Shown here: positions 1-8,505 of the stretch, one piece after another
Layout: each line of letters opens with the position of its first letter
Position numbering within the stretch: the stretch's first letter is position 1
Assembly (NCBI GenBank): GCA_910585385.1
Contig: CAJUDV010000008.1
Location: forward strand, 1-64,000
DNA: 64,000 bases
Source of the DNA: an uncultured Oscillibacter sp.
GTDB lineage: Bacteria; Bacillota; Clostridia; Oscillospirales; Oscillospiraceae
Reading direction: 5' to 3'
Made by a program: the position numbers and the translations under genes
The notes under the pieces: generated by a model
What the model saw: the letters and a program-made list of their open reading frames with translations, nothing else
Told to the model about the DNA's origin: nothing
Databases searched by the model: none

Positions 1-205
1 CTCCTCTGGCTTTCTCCTTCCGAGTCCCTTCTCCAATTTCTTTGACAAACTTACAGTTTTCAACTAGGGAATGTCCTCTTGCACATTTTATTATTTTTCC
101 TCAAAGCAATATAAGGGCAAGCTCAGTCGCCCCTCTCCCCCAAAACTCCGATTCTCTTGTGGGAAGGCAGCTGACAGATCTGTTAACCGTTTCTCTGACT
201 GCACA

Positions 206-1888
206 TCACAGCCCCTTCCGGTACGCCTCCGCGCCGTCCAGCAGCTCCCCGGCGCTCTCCAGCAGGGCCTCCGTCACTTTGGTGCCGCCGGTGATCCGGG
301 CCAGCTCCGCCTTGCGGCGCTCCCGATCCAGCTGAACCACCTCCGTGTAGGTCCTGCCCTTCCGCTCCCCTTTTTCCACAGAGAAGTGGGTATCCGCCAT
401 GGCGGCCAACTGGGGCAGATGGGTAACACACAGCACCTGCTTGCGGCGGCTCACCTGAGCCAGCTTCTCCGCCACCTTCTGGGCCGCCCGGCCGGACACG
501 CCGGTATCCACCTCGTCGAACACCAGAGTCCCGATGGCCTCCTGCTCTGCCAGCACGTTTTTCAGGGCAAGCATGATGCGGGCCAGCTCGCCGCCGGAGG
601 CGATCTTGGCGATGGGACGCAGGTCCTCTCCGGCGTTGGCGGACATCAGAAAACGGATGAGGTCGCACCCGTCCGCGGCGGGCTCCTTCACCCCAAATTC
701 GATGGAGAAGCGGACCTTTCCCATGTCCAGCTCCCGCAGCTCCGTCTGGATGCGGGTTTCCAGAGCCTTTGCCGCTTCTTTCCGGGCTTTGGTCAGTGCT
801 GCCCCAGCGGCCAGGGTGGCCTTCTCCGCCTTTTTCAGCTTCTGCTCCAAGCGCAAGAGTGTGTCGTCCGCTGTCTCAATGGCGTCCAGCTCCACCCTGC
901 ATTTGTCAAGATACTCCAAACACTCCTCCACCGTAGCGCCGTACTTCTTTTTCAGGCGGTACAGCTGGTCGGCACGGCTCTCCACCGCGTCCAGCTCCGC
1001 CGGGGAGAAGTCAAACTCCGTCCGCCTATCCCGGATAGTTTCGGCAAGGTCATACGCTTCACAGCGAAGCTCTTCCAATCGTTTGTACAGTTCTCCCAGG
1101 TCGTCGCTCAAAGTGCGGATGCCGGAGAGGGCGTCCTCCGCCTCCCGGAGCTGGCTCACCGCGCCGCTGGCCTCGTCGCCGCCGCTCAGGGCGTAGTCCG
1201 CCCCGGAGAGGGCGGAGAGATATTTCTCCCCGTTGCGCAGAAGGCTCCGGCGGGCGTTCAGCTCCTCCTCCTCGCCGGAAACCAGCTCCGCCCGCTCCAG
1301 CTCGTCGATCTGGAAGCGGAGGCTGTCCACCCGGCGGGCCTTCTCCGCCTCGTCCATTCTGAGGGAACGCATCTGTCCCCGCAGGGACTCCATGGACTGA
1401 TACTCCGCCTGATAGGATGCCAGCGCCGCCTCCGTCCTGCCGAAACGGTCCAGATAGGCGCCGTGCTGTTCCTCATCCAGCAGCTGCTGGCCGTCGTGCT
1501 GGCCGTGGATGTTCAGCAGCTCCCCGCCAATCCGCCGCAGCTGGGCCACGGTGATGGGCCGGCCGTTGGCCCGGCAGATGTTTTTCCCGTCCGCTCCGAT
1601 CTCCCGCTGGAGCAGCAGCGTTCCGTCCTCCTCCGGCGCGACGCCGTTCTCCCGGAGTCCCGGCAGATCCGGAAGAACGCCGGAGAAGGAGGCGCTGACA
1701 AAGGCCTTCTCCGCTCCGGTGCGGATCAGCTCCCGGGATGTCCGGCCCCCCAGCACCGCGCCCATGGCGTCGATGACGATGGATTTGCCCGCGCCGGTCT
1801 CGCCGGTCAGGGCGTTGAAACCAGGGAGGAACTGAATATCCGCCTCTTCGATCACCGCGATATTCTCAATGTGAAGCACTTCCAGCAT
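206..1888 (-). CDS. recN: DNA repair protein RecN
   Basis: SMC-like ATPase of double-strand break repair that acts with RecA in recombination. The 560-aa product has a Walker A motif GETGAGKS at residues 29-36, a long helical (coiled-coil) middle, an ABC signature IASGGELAR near residue 429 and a Walker B stretch TLVFDEVDTG near 454. This length is normal for RecN. The open frame extends 36 codons upstream, but ATG at 1888 has AGAGG just before it and gives the family N-terminus MLEVLHIENIAVIEE. It is the last gene of the xseA-to-recN operon, 144 bp after argR. No obvious terminator is seen in the 205 bp between its stop codon and the window edge. Confidence 0.96.
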   Translation of the reverse strand: MLEVLHIENIAVIEEADIQFLPGFNALTGETGAGKSIVIDAMGAVLGGRTSRELIRTGAEKAFVSASFSGVLPDLPGLRENGVAPEEDGTLLLQREIGADGKNICRANGRPITVAQLRRIGGELLNIHGQHDGQQLLDEEQHGAYLDRFGRTEAALASYQAEYQSMESLRGQMRSLRMDEAEKARRVDSLRFQIDELERAELVSGEEEELNARRSLLRNGEKYLSALSGADYALSGGDEASGAVSQLREAEDALSGIRTLSDDLGELYKRLEELRCEAYDLAETIRDRRTEFDFSPAELDAVESRADQLYRLKKKYGATVEECLEYLDKCRVELDAIETADDTLLRLEQKLKKAEKATLAAGAALTKARKEAAKALETRIQTELRELDMGKVRFSIEFGVKEPAADGCDLIRFLMSANAGEDLRPIAKIASGGELARIMLALKNVLAEQEAIGTLVFDEVDTGVSGRAAQKVAEKLAQVSRRKQVLCVTHLPQLAAMADTHFSVEKGERKGRTYTEVVQLDRERRKAELARITGGTKVTEALLESAGELLDGAEAYRKGL

Positions 1889-2032
1889 AAAATTTCCTCT
1901 TAGATCCAATCTGTTAATGGAAGGTGTTGCCAGGGCTCTGGAACTGCCCGCCAAAAGCCCGGAGCCAGCCACAAGCTGGACGCAGAGTTTCGCCAAAACG
2001 GAGTTCTAACCGGCGTTGTACTCCATTTCGTC

Positions 2033-2485
2033 TCACAGCATTTCCTTGATCTCCTCGCAGAAGGTCTCGGCGGCCTCCGTGTCCTTCATCAGTAAAAACG
2101 CCGTGTCATCTCCCGCCAGAGAACCCACCATGTAGGTCAGGTCCATGTTGTCCAGAGCGGAACAGGCGGCGCTGGCCAGTCCGGGCATGGTCTTGATTAC
2201 TACAATGTTCTGGGCGTAGTCGATGCTGGTGATGCTCTCCCGGAAGATGGTGCGCAGCTTCTCCGCGAAGTTCAGCCGGTTCCGGTTGTCGGAGACCGCG
2301 TATTTGTACACTCCCTGCCCTGCCGGCTGCTTAATAAGGTGCATTTGTTTGATGTCCCGGGAGATGGTGGCCTGGGTGCTGTTGATCCCCCGCTCCTGGA
2401 GCTTGGCCAGCAGCTGCTCCTGGGTCTCAATATTCTCCTGGGAGATAATCTCCAAAATCATGGCCTGACGGTTATTTTTCATCAT
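2033..2485 (-). CDS. argR: Arginine repressor ArgR/AhrC
   Basis: Arginine-responsive transcription factor, known in this family to repress arginine synthesis and activate its breakdown as a hexamer. The 150-aa protein has an N-terminal winged helix (residues about 1-70, with STQATISRDI as recognition region) and a C-terminal domain ending in GSLAGDDTAFLL (from about residue 121), which is the arginine-binding/hexamer motif. GGGAGGG precedes two adjacent ATG codons (2485 and 2482); either could be used. The gene overlaps the end of nadK by 14 nt. The argR-recN pair after nadK and tlyA is the usual Firmicutes order. Confidence 0.96.
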   Translation of the reverse strand: MMKNNRQAMILEIISQENIETQEQLLAKLQERGINSTQATISRDIKQMHLIKQPAGQGVYKYAVSDNRNRLNFAEKLRTIFRESITSIDYAQNIVVIKTMPGLASAACSALDNMDLTYMVGSLAGDDTAFLLMKDTEAAETFCEEIKEML

Positions 2486-3356
2486 TCAGCCCTCCCGGCA
2501 GCATTTTCTGGGCAAAGATCTCACAAAAACTCCGCTCCGACAGGCGGGCCAGCTTGGTCACATGCTTGCTCCGCCGCACCACCACCTTGTCGTCGGACCG
2601 CAGGGCAAAGGGACGGCTTTCATCTACAAAGAGGTAGACCGGCTTCCTGCCGTTGCGCTCCAGCTCCACCGTCAGTGTGTGCTCCGGCGACAGAACGTAG
2701 GAGGAAAACCGCATATTGTGGGTACAAATCGGACAAACCACCATGGTCTGGGCCTCCGGCTCCACCACTGGCCCGCCGGCCGACAGAGAGTAGGCCGTGG
2801 AGCCCGTGGGCGTGGCGATGATGACGCCGTCTCCGGCGATGTCCGTCAGATGCCGCCCGTCGGAGGAAATCTTCAGGTGGATGACGTGGGAGATGGGGCC
2901 CTCCCGGATCACAGCATCGTTGAGCCCCAGATTGGTAAAGATCTGCCGGCCCTCTCGGAGGACCGCTACGTCCAGCATCATCCGCTGTTCCACGGCAAAT
3001 TCCCATCGCTCCAGCTTCCGCAAGGCCTCCAGCTCTCCGGCCTCCAGCTCCGCCACGAATCCAAGGCCCCCCATGTTGATGCCAAGAACCGGAATCTTGT
3101 TCAATGCCACCAGCTTGGCCAGGTGAAGAATCGTGCCGTCTCCGCCAAAGGTGATCAGCAGATCCGCATCCTTCAACTCCTGGAGCAATGGACGGACCTC
3201 ATAACCGGCAAAAAGCCCCGGACGCTGGTCTTTAAAGGGAGAACACACCACTGTCCGAAAGCCCAGTTCCCGCAGGATCTTCTCGGCGGCCCTGGTGACC
3301 GTCATGCCCTGATCCCGGTTGGGATTGGGACACAGGATAATCTTCTTGCTGTTCAT
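2472..3356 (-). CDS. nadK: NAD kinase
   Basis: Cytosolic ATP-NAD kinase that phosphorylates NAD to NADP. The 294-aa protein contains the GGDGT motif at residues 71-75, GINMGGLGF, the substrate-binding NLGLNDAVI, and GDGVIIATPTGSTAYSLSAGGP-type glycine-rich motifs typical of the family. The start ATG overlaps the tlyA stop by 4 nt (ATGA), and its 3' end overlaps argR, so the three genes look translationally coupled. Length and motif order are standard. Confidence 0.96.
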   Translation of the reverse strand: MNSKKIILCPNPNRDQGMTVTRAAEKILRELGFRTVVCSPFKDQRPGLFAGYEVRPLLQELKDADLLITFGGDGTILHLAKLVALNKIPVLGINMGGLGFVAELEAGELEALRKLERWEFAVEQRMMLDVAVLREGRQIFTNLGLNDAVIREGPISHVIHLKISSDGRHLTDIAGDGVIIATPTGSTAYSLSAGGPVVEPEAQTMVVCPICTHNMRFSSYVLSPEHTLTVELERNGRKPVYLFVDESRPFALRSDDKVVVRRSKHVTKLARLSERSFCEIFAQKMLPGGLNDEK

Positions 3357-4177
3357 TGGCTGTTCCCCTCTCCGCGCTCTCGCAAAACCTGATGGGACTC
3401 CGCCACCAGCGCCTCCAGATCAAACTCCACAGGCGCCCATGGCCCTTTCTCCAGATAGCCCAGATACTCAATGTTCCCCTCCGGGCCTCGGATGGGAGAA
3501 TAGGTCAGTCCCAGGACAGCAAATCCGGCATCCCGGGCGTGTTCCAAGAACTGTTCCAGAACCTCCCGGTGTACCGCCGGGTCCCGGACCACGCCCTTTT
3601 TGCCCACCTTCTCCCGTCCGGCCTCAAACTGTGGCTTGATCAAAGCGGCCGTATTTCCGCCATCTCTCAGCAGGGCGCACAGGGGCGGCAGAATCAGCTT
3701 GAGGGAGATGAAGCTCACATCTATGGAGGCGAAGTCCAGCGCCTCCGGAATCTGTTCCCGGGTGAGGTACCGGGCGTTGGTCCGCTCCAAGCAGACTACC
3801 CGTTCATCACTTCGCAGCTTCCAGGCCAGCTGACCGTAACCTACATCCACGGCATAGACCTTGGCCGCGCCGTTTTGCAGCATGCAATCCGTAAACCCGC
3901 CGGTGGAGGCGCCGATGTCGGCGCAGACCGCTCCCTCCAGGGTGATGGGAAAGGAGGCCATAGCCTTCTCCAGCTTCAACCCGCCCCGGCTGACATATTG
4001 CAGGGTATTTCCCCGAATTTCGATCTCCGCGTCATTTGAAACGGTGGCGCCGGGCTTGTCCACCCGCCGGCCGTCTGCGAACACCGACCCGCTCATGATG
4101 ATGGCCTGGGCCCGTTGGCGGCTCTCCTGGAGGCCACGCTCCACCAGCAGCACATCCAGCCGCGTCTTATTCCCCAT
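3353..4177 (-). CDS. tlyA: TlyA-family rRNA (cytidine-2'-O)-methyltransferase
   Basis: 274-aa protein with an N-terminal S4 RNA-binding domain (RLDVLLVERGLQESRQRAQAII, split here for length: RLDVLLVERG then QESRQRAQAII) followed by an FtsJ-like SAM-dependent methyltransferase fold (VCADIGASTGGFTDCML as SAM loop). Family members methylate 16S/23S rRNA 2'-OH groups; some are described as hemolysins, which is probably a misnomer. The open frame reaches 34 codons further upstream, but ATG at 4177 gives the family start MGNKTRLDVLL. It overlaps the dxs end by 11 nt. Substrate specificity is inferred from the family only. Confidence 0.93.
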   Translation of the reverse strand: MGNKTRLDVLLVERGLQESRQRAQAIIMSGSVFADGRRVDKPGATVSNDAEIEIRGNTLQYVSRGGLKLEKAMASFPITLEGAVCADIGASTGGFTDCMLQNGAAKVYAVDVGYGQLAWKLRSDERVVCLERTNARYLTREQIPEALDFASIDVSFISLKLILPPLCALLRDGGNTAALIKPQFEAGREKVGKKGVVRDPAVHREVLEQFLEHARDAGFAVLGLTYSPIRGPEGNIEYLGYLEKGPWAPVEFDLEALVAESHQVLRERGEGNSQ

Positions 4178-6029
4178 GGCCCACCGCCTCCCATACTGCC
4201 GCCGCAATACCGGCGCCGTCCAGCCCAAAGCTGTGCTCCAGCTCCAGGACAGATCCCTCCGGGGCAAACGTCTTTCCAAGATTCTTTAAGATCAGTTTTC
4301 CCGGAGCCCTGCCATACTCGGCCAGAATGGCGGCAACCCGCTGGCCGACACAGCCGGCCCCAAAGGCATCCTCCGGCACCGCGAGAACCTCCCCGCCATG
4401 GAACCAGGGGCTCAAAAGCCCTATGTCCAGGGGTGCGATCCGGTTCAGCTTCAATACCCTGGCCTCAATGTTTCGCTCCCGATGCAGGATCTCCGCTGCC
4501 GTCAGTACGTGATCCGTCATGGGGCCATAGGCCAGCAGCGTCACGCCGCTCCCCTGCCGGAGGCAGACCACGGGCTCTGCCGAGGCGTCCTCACGAAAGG
4601 CTCCCTCGCCGCCCCGGGGATAGCGCACCGCCACAGGGCCTTTTATCTCAAAAAGCGCCTGCCGCAGCATAGACCGCAGCTCCGCAAAGTTGGCTGGGCA
4701 CAGAACGGAAAAACCAGGAATCTCAGATAAAAACAGGGTGTCGAAGCAGCCCTGGTGTGTCTCGCCGTCAGGTCCTACCAACCCCGCCCGGTCCACGCCT
4801 AACACCACATGAAGGTTTTGAAGAGCCACATCGTGGATCAGCATATCGTAGCCCCGCTGCAAAAAGGTGGAGTAGACCGCCAGTACAGGGATCATCCCCT
4901 GTTTGGAGAGGCCCGCCGCCATGGCCACCGCATGCCCCTCAGCGATACCGACGTCAAAAAAACGCCGTGGAAACTCCTTCGCAAATCCGGAGAGCCCCGT
5001 ACCGTCCGCCATAGCCGCGGTGACGGCGCAAATCCGGCTGTCCTCCCTGGCCAGTTCTGTGAGGGTCTTGCCGAATACGGCGGAAAAGCTCTCCCCTCCC
5101 GTCTTTTTCAAAAGTCCGGTGAGGGAGTCAAAGGGGGAAACGCCGTGGAACTTGCTGGGGTTCCGCTCCGCGAAGGAATACCCCTTCCCCTTGACGGTAT
5201 GCACGTGGACCAGCACCGGGCCGTGGAGCTCCCTGGCCCACTCAAGCACATGGCACAGACGGTCCAAGTCGTGGCCGTCGATGGGACCCAGATACGTGAA
5301 TCCCATGTCCTCAAACAGCGTACTGCTGGGCCAGAGAACCCGCTTCAAAGAGGTCTTGACTCTGTGGTTGAACCGGTAGATCCGGCTCTTCTCCGGATAC
5401 GCCCCAAAGAGCTGCCGGTAGAATTTTTTAAAATGGTAATAGGCCGGTTTGCTCCGCAGACGGCTCAAATGCTGGGATAATCCCCCCACATTGGGGTCAA
5501 TGGACATTCCGTTGTCATTGAGGATCACCACCAGCGGCTCCCCGGAGGCCCCGGCGTCATTGAGCCCCTCATAGGAAAGGCCACCGGTAAGGGCGCCGTC
5601 TCCAATCAGCGCCAGTACGCTGTAATCCGCATTCTGTAAAGTTCTAGCCCTTGCCATTCCTAGAGCCACAGAGACAGAGTTGGAAGCGTGTCCGGCAATA
5701 AAGGCGTCATGTTCGCTCTCCCTGGGCTTTGGAAAACCGGAGAGGCCGCCGAACTGCCGCAGAGTGGAGAACTGGTCCCACCGCCCTGTGAGCGCCTTGT
5801 GGACATAGCATTGATGTCCAACGTCAAATACCAGCCGGTCGGCGCTGGTGTCGAACACCCGGTGGATCGCCACCGTCAGTTCCACCGCCCCCAGGTTGGA
5901 TGCCAGGTGCCCTCCGGTCTCTGAGACGCTCTTGACAAGAAACTCCCTCAGCTCCTGACAGAGCTGGGGGAGCTGTCCTTCTGGCAGAGCTCTGACATCG
6001 GCTGGGGAATGGATAGATTCCAACAGCAT
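4167..6029 (-). CDS. dxs: 1-deoxy-D-xylulose-5-phosphate synthase
   Basis: First enzyme of the MEP isoprenoid pathway: condenses pyruvate and glyceraldehyde 3-phosphate using thiamine diphosphate. The 620-aa protein has the thiamine-diphosphate motif GDGALTGG...LNDNGMSI, the FDVGHQCYVHK N-terminal region, and the transketolase C-terminal domain with DRAGLVGPDGETHQG. ATG at 6029 is preceded by GAGAGGAGAAACT; the longer frame to 6077 overlaps the upstream oapA gene and lacks family similarity. It lies 11 bp after oapA and overlaps tlyA. Co-transcription with ispA places two isoprenoid enzymes in this operon. Confidence 0.97.
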   Translation of the reverse strand: MLLESIHSPADVRALPEGQLPQLCQELREFLVKSVSETGGHLASNLGAVELTVAIHRVFDTSADRLVFDVGHQCYVHKALTGRWDQFSTLRQFGGLSGFPKPRESEHDAFIAGHASNSVSVALGMARARTLQNADYSVLALIGDGALTGGLSYEGLNDAGASGEPLVVILNDNGMSIDPNVGGLSQHLSRLRSKPAYYHFKKFYRQLFGAYPEKSRIYRFNHRVKTSLKRVLWPSSTLFEDMGFTYLGPIDGHDLDRLCHVLEWARELHGPVLVHVHTVKGKGYSFAERNPSKFHGVSPFDSLTGLLKKTGGESFSAVFGKTLTELAREDSRICAVTAAMADGTGLSGFAKEFPRRFFDVGIAEGHAVAMAAGLSKQGMIPVLAVYSTFLQRGYDMLIHDVALQNLHVVLGVDRAGLVGPDGETHQGCFDTLFLSEIPGFSVLCPANFAELRSMLRQALFEIKGPVAVRYPRGGEGAFREDASAEPVVCLRQGSGVTLLAYGPMTDHVLTAAEILHRERNIEARVLKLNRIAPLDIGLLSPWFHGGEVLAVPEDAFGAGCVGQRVAAILAEYGRAPGKLILKNLGKTFAPEGSVLELEHSFGLDGAGIAAAVWEAVGHGE

Positions 6030-6040
6030 AGTTTCTCCTC

Positions 6041-6589
6041 TCACAAGTGGAACAGATTCAAAAACCGCCCGGCCCAATAGACCACCTGGGTGCTTTTCTT
6101 AATAGCCACGGTCTTGCCCAGGGCCTTGCCGCCGATGGTCATACCGGAGATCAGCGCCGTCACACCGACAGAGATCAGCACAGACCCCAGGCTCAACGCC
6201 TGCTGGAGCTGGGTCACGATCACCGCCCCTGTGGCGCCGCTGACGATGCCGCAAATATCCCCTACCACATCGTTGCAGACGCTGGAGACCCTTTCCGCGT
6301 TCCTCAGAAGCATCAGGGATTGCTTCGCTCCCTTTTCTTTGTGGGCGGCCATGGCGTGGAAGGGCCTCGGATCCGCCGAGGTCACAGCCACGCCGATGAT
6401 GTCAAACAAGATGCCAAGGCCAATAAAAATCACCAGCATCAAAAGAGCGGCAGCCACCCCCGCGCCGCTCAGCATCGACTCCGACGCCAAACTCAGCACG
6501 GCCGACAGGGCCACCGCCATCAAAAAGACTGTAAGCGCCCAGCGGTACTGGGCGGATGGTCCGCTCTTCTTCTTTCCCTTTTTCGCCAA
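6041..6589 (-). CDS. oapA: OapA-like membrane protein (OLE RNA-associated protein)
   Basis: 182-aa membrane protein with a very basic N-terminus (MAKKGKKKSG) and about four hydrophobic segments (roughly residues 17-39, 45-70, 108-130 and 137-160). The segment GLGILFDIIGVAVTSADPRPF resembles the DUF21/CNNM-type transmembrane domain (quoted in parts: GLGILFDIIGV, AVTSADPRPF). Known OapA proteins are DUF21-like, bind OLE RNA and bring it to the membrane; in Bacillus halodurans oapA lies directly downstream of OLE and upstream of dxs, exactly as here. The start is TTG at 6589 behind a strong GGGAGGA site. Identification rests on position, size and topology. An unrelated magnesium/cobalt transporter half of the CorB/CNNM type is the alternative annotation. 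Confidence 0.85.
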   Translation of the reverse strand: MAKKGKKKSGPSAQYRWALTVFLMAVALSAVLSLASESMLSGAGVAAALLMLVIFIGLGILFDIIGVAVTSADPRPFHAMAAHKEKGAKQSLMLLRNAERVSSVCNDVVGDICGIVSGATGAVIVTQLQQALSLGSVLISVGVTALISGMTIGGKALGKTVAIKKSTQVVYWAGRFLNLFHL

Positions 6590-6601
6590 GAGATCCTCCC
6601 T

Positions 6602-6620
6602 GCCGTCCCGTGGGGACGGC
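6602..6620 (-). promoter_or_regulatory. Perfect hairpin just upstream of oapA RBS
   Basis: Eight-base-pair perfect inverted repeat GCCGTCCC/GGGACGGC with a 3-nt loop, ending one base before the oapA Shine-Dalgarno sequence. No T-tract follows it on the minus strand, so it is not a plain terminator. It could protect a processed end between the RNA gene and the oapA message or modulate oapA translation; that role is inference. Confidence 0.5.
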
Positions 6621-6654
6621 TCACAGATAAATCATATGCTAAGACGGCGGCGGC

Positions 6655-7296
6655 AAAAAAGGTAAATCTTACGGCTTAGGTACGGGTTGGATTTCCCCGG
6701 AACGCACCTCTCGTTGCCGATGGAGGCGGTTCCCCTTTCAGCGATCCGGCGCGGCGTCGCCCGTCCGCACTACCCGACTGCCACTTAGTCCGCACTGCAA
6801 TCCCTTTTCTGCCTCGCGAGAACAGCCTAGGTGATTTCCACCACAGTCTGTCCGCTTCTTTAGCCTCTTTTGCAGACCGGGTTTCAAAGGGCGATCACGG
6901 AACCTCCCTGGCCGGGGACGTTTCGTGTAGTTCCCTGATCCACCCGCCCCACGTCAAGGCAGGCTACGGCTGCACACAGCGTTACGGCCCCGAGGGACCG
7001 ATGCACCGCATTGCAGGTTCACAATCTGTTTCGTACGCGGGCCGAAAATACCACAATGGGAGTACGTCCGCGCACAAGAACAGGTCTCCACGGAAACAGG
7101 GTCGGATAAACCATGCCATTGGAAAACGCCCTGAGTCCGCAAGCGCGTAATAAACCGCGCTTCCCCCCAGCACCCACCCAAAACTGGGCGTATCAAGCAG
7201 GCACCACGGGTTTCATCGATGTGCCCTTCAGAGGATTTTTAGGCCCTCCCTAGGAAACGGCAGATCTGACTAGAATACTGCGCCGCCGCTTAGCGT
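6655..7296 (-). ncRNA. Candidate OLE RNA (ornate, large, extremophilic)
   Basis: About 640 nt without a plausible protein, lying between ispA and oapA-dxs, the place where OLE RNA is encoded in other Firmicutes. The minus strand has a promoter at 7302-7330. Clear stems include AAGCGCG/CGCGCTT (7141-7162), CAGGG/CCCTG enclosing about 27 nt (7096-7132), and GGAAC...CCTC pairing with GAGG...GTTCC (6699-6733). Near the 3' end GGAAATC can pair with GATTTACC, and six U residues follow (6655-6660). OLE RNAs are about 600 nt, associate with OapA at the membrane and have been linked to alcohol, cold and magnesium stress and energy metabolism. The call rests on synteny, size, structure and the adjacent OapA-like gene; ends are estimated from the promoter and the U-run. 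A covariance search with Rfam model RF01071 would settle it. Confidence 0.88.
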
Positions 7297-7301
7297 TAAC
7301 C

Positions 7302-7330
7302 AGTATAGCACAGCTCCAATAAATATACAA
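7302..7330 (-). promoter_or_regulatory. Promoter for the OLE RNA candidate
   Basis: Reading the minus strand: -35 TTGTAT (7325-7330), 17-nt spacer, -10 TATACT (7302-7307), giving a start near 7295-7296 at the first structured bases of the RNA. A second possible set (TTTACA, 16 nt, TATATT) lies about 20 bp further upstream. The region is AT-rich compared with its surroundings. An internal promoter would let the RNA be made separately from xseA-ispA. Confidence 0.72.
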
Positions 7331-7367
7331 TATATTCCGTATACACAAAGTGTAAATTTTTTTCCAG

Positions 7368-8264
7368 TCAGAAGGTCCGGACCGCCATGCTGTCGGCCAG
7401 CGCCTCCAAAAACGCGGTGCCGCCCTGCCACGTCCCCTGGGACAGCGCCGCCTTGGCCCTGGCGGTGTAGTCCAGAACCCGGGCCTCGCAGTCCTTCAGG
7501 CCCAAAAGGGTCACATAGGTTGTCTTGCCGTTGGAGGCGTCGGAGCCGATGGGTTTGCCGAAGACCCCGGCGTCACCCATGACATCCAGCATATCGTCCC
7601 GGATCTGGAAGGCCAGACCTAAGTTGGTGGCGTAGTCCCGGGCGGCGTCCATGCAGCGCTCCTCCACCGCCCGGCGGCCCATGGAGGCCGCCACGCCCAT
7701 CATACAGGCGGCCCGCAGCAGCGCCCCGGTCTTCTTGTCGTTGATGGCGGTGAGCTCCGCCTCCGTGTGAGGCTGTCCGCCGCCCAGGGTATCCCAGTAC
7801 TGTCCGCCGCACATGCCCTGGAAACCGGCGGCCTCCGCCAGGATCTCCGCCGCCAGGGCCCTGTACAGCTGCCCGCCGTGCCGCCAGGTTCCTTCAGCGG
7901 AGAGAACCGTCTGAAACGCCGCCGCCTGGAGGGCGTCCCCGGCCAGGGTGGCCGCGCACTCTCCGAATTTGATATGACAGGTGGGCTTGCCCCGGCGGAG
8001 GTCGTCGTTGTCCATACAGGGCAGATCGTCGTGGATCAGGGAGTAGGTGTGGAGCATCTCCACGGCGCAGCCGAAATCAAGGGCCTCCTGAGAGGTTCCC
8101 CCCGCCGCCTCACAGAATTTCATGGTGAGGATGGGACGGACGCGCTTGCCCCCGGCCAGCAGGCTGTACCGCATGGCCTCCTCCAGTCCCCCGCCGGGGA
8201 AAAACTGCTGTAAACGGTCCTCCGCCAGCTGACGGGCCGCCTCCATCTCCTTGATGAAATCCAT
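7368..8264 (-). CDS. ispA: Farnesyl diphosphate synthase (polyprenyl synthase family)
   Basis: 298-aa prenyltransferase that condenses isopentenyl diphosphate with allylic diphosphates to make geranyl/farnesyl diphosphate. The first aspartate-rich motif is DDLPCMD (residues 79-85) and the second is IRDDMLD (about 221-227); GGKRVRP near residue 38 is the substrate-binding motif. ATG at 8264 follows GAGGAGTGAGGG and lies 5 nt after the xseB stop, giving MDFIKEME; the 8-codon extension upstream is unlikely. Chain length is inferred as C15 from operon context; family members can make C10 or C20. Confidence 0.95.
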   Translation of the reverse strand: MDFIKEMEAARQLAEDRLQQFFPGGGLEEAMRYSLLAGGKRVRPILTMKFCEAAGGTSQEALDFGCAVEMLHTYSLIHDDLPCMDNDDLRRGKPTCHIKFGECAATLAGDALQAAAFQTVLSAEGTWRHGGQLYRALAAEILAEAAGFQGMCGGQYWDTLGGGQPHTEAELTAINDKKTGALLRAACMMGVAASMGRRAVEERCMDAARDYATNLGLAFQIRDDMLDVMGDAGVFGKPIGSDASNGKTTYVTLLGLKDCEARVLDYTARAKAALSQGTWQGGTAFLEALADSMAVRTF

Positions 8265-8268
8265 TCCC

Positions 8269-8505
8269 TCACTCCTCTCCGCTCTCAAAGGGCAGCTCTG
8301 ACGGCGCGCCGTCGGGGCCCTTCATCAGCTTTACCACCTGCTGCTCCGCCTGGTCCAGCTGTCTGGAACAGGCGCCGATCAGCTTCGTTCCCTCCTCAAA
8401 GAGGGACAGGGTGTCCGCCAGGGGGGCGTCTCCCTTCTCCAGCAACGCCACGATCTCCTCCAGCCGCTGGAGCTGTTGTTCAAAAGTCGCTTTCTTCGCG
8501 CTCAT
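8269..8505 (-). CDS. xseB: Exodeoxyribonuclease VII small subunit
   Basis: 78-aa helical protein with the family pattern TFEQQLQRLEEIVALLEKGD...LADTLSLFEEG...L. It assembles in several copies with XseA to form exonuclease VII, which degrades single-stranded DNA. The start overlaps the xseA end by 4 nt (ATGA), and its stop is 4 nt from the ispA start, so xseA-xseB-ispA look translationally coupled. Length is standard. Confidence 0.95.
   Translation of the reverse strand: MSAKKATFEQQLQRLEEIVALLEKGDAPLADTLSLFEEGTKLIGACSRQLDQAEQQVVKLMKGPDGAPSELPFESGEE

Noticed and set aside
71..1903. Long plus-strand open frame opposite recN
   Set aside because: It mirrors the GC-rich recN gene, has no family character and no RBS; the minus-strand frame has clear RecN motifs.
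6954..7196. 80-aa minus-strand ORF inside the OLE candidate
   Set aside because: No RBS, no family similarity, and the region is full of stems and conserved-looking non-coding structure; the RNA explanation fits better.
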